Below are positions 5,961-6,296 of a DNA stretch of 6,296 bases, piece by piece. Below the pieces are notes generated by a model. That model was not told where the DNA came from. It searched no databases and was given only the letters and a program-made list of their open reading frames with translations. The position numbers were made by a program, and so were the translations under genes. This DNA is from Paenibacillus sp. Lineage in GTDB: Bacteria; Bacillota; Bacilli; Paenibacillales; Paenibacillaceae. The stretch is from positions 1 to 6,296 of the forward strand of contig JAQSXN010000246.1 in assembly GCA_029256665.1 (NCBI GenBank). Reading direction: 5' to 3'. Position 1 is the stretch's first letter. Each line of letters opens with the position of its first letter.

Positions 5961-6296
5961 CTAGTTGCCGGATTTGTTCAGCAGACGCTGAAGCTGTTCC
6001 TCGACCAGCGCCGAGCGTTGCTCCTGCTTGATATCGACGGGGGCATAACCGCCGCCGACTCCGCATGCGGGAGCCGTTCTTGCCAGCTCGCGGGATGCTT
6101 CCCACTCCATCACCTTCTGCTCGATGCGCTCGAACCCTTTGGCCGCCGAGCTTCCGTGCAACTGAGTAACGCCTCCGTATACGCCGGCTCCGGCGTTTGT
6201 TGCGCTGGTCGCGTTCATCTGGCGAACCCGGGTCATAAGCTCCTCGCGTTTGCCTTGCAGGCGCGTCTTCTCTTCCTTGAGCCCTTCTACGCGAAG
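5961..6296 (-). CDS. PspA/IM30 family membrane-stress protein, C-terminal part, 5' end outside window
   Basis: The last 111 codons on the - strand; the frame is open to the right edge (first codon CTT at 6296-6294). PspA/IM30 proteins are peripheral membrane, ESCRT-III-like coiled-coil proteins that stabilise the cell membrane under stress, usually about 220-230 residues, so about half is here. The beginning is a charged coiled coil (EGLKEEKTRLQGKREELMTR). After a Gly/Ala/Thr-rich break comes the typical C-terminal helix segment GFERIEQKVMEWEASRELA, then a Gly-rich stretch (CGVGGGYAPVD) and a last helix ending QLQRLLNKSGN. The ATG at 6236-6234 is not the start: the family pattern continues upstream and no ribosome binding site precedes it. 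The call rests on the helix pattern and the FERIEQKV-type motif; another coiled-coil protein cannot be fully excluded. Confidence 0.75.
   Translation of the reverse strand, partial: LRVEGLKEEKTRLQGKREELMTRVRQMNATSATNAGAGVYGGVTQLHGSSAAKGFERIEQKVMEWEASRELARTAPACGVGGGYAPVDIKQEQRSALVEEQLQRLLNKSGN

Overview
The window looks like chromosomal DNA from a spore-former-type Gram-positive, most likely a moderately GC-rich member of the Paenibacillaceae (Paenibacillus or Cohnella-like). This is an inference from strong AAAGGAG ribosome binding sites, the GC-rich codon use, and a PspA/IM30 protein beside a small SDR gene. No rRNA, tRNA, CRISPR array, transposase or prophage gene is visible.

Left part (1-4426, + strand) is the 3' end of one tightly packed operon. 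It holds the C-terminal half of a urea carboxylase (urea/guanidine carboxylase family; the gene enters from the left edge), a complete allophanate hydrolase (atzF) joined to it by a 4-base ATGA overlap, and a complete ABC-transporter ATPase of the nitrate/sulfonate/taurine type, 2 bases further on. The carboxylase makes allophanate (from urea directly, or from guanidine via carboxyguanidine and a deiminase that would be encoded elsewhere). AtzF breaks allophanate into ammonia and CO2, and the ATPase would energise uptake of the nitrogen compound. A good intrinsic terminator (4526-4557) closes the operon.

Middle part (4427-5109) has no convincing gene and is rich in short repeats: two AT-rich direct repeats flanking the terminator, two copies of an AAAAARTATCGTTGCAG repeat 51 bases apart, and a 183-base block (4776-4958) with four copies of TAACGGAC(A) arranged as two nested inverted pairs sharing exactly the same centre. 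This looks like non-coding, REP/MITE-like material.

Right part: a short-chain dehydrogenase/reductase gene (5110-5868, + strand) has a good ribosome binding site, full length and every catalytic residue, but an in-frame TGA at codon 29; it is called a pseudogene unless the TGA is a sequencing error or is read through. A long hairpin (5886-5932) separates it from a convergent gene on the - strand, the C-terminal part of a PspA/IM30 family membrane-stress protein, which runs off the right edge.

The points most worth following are the broken SDR, the co-centred nested repeat, and the question whether the carboxylase acts on urea or on guanidine.
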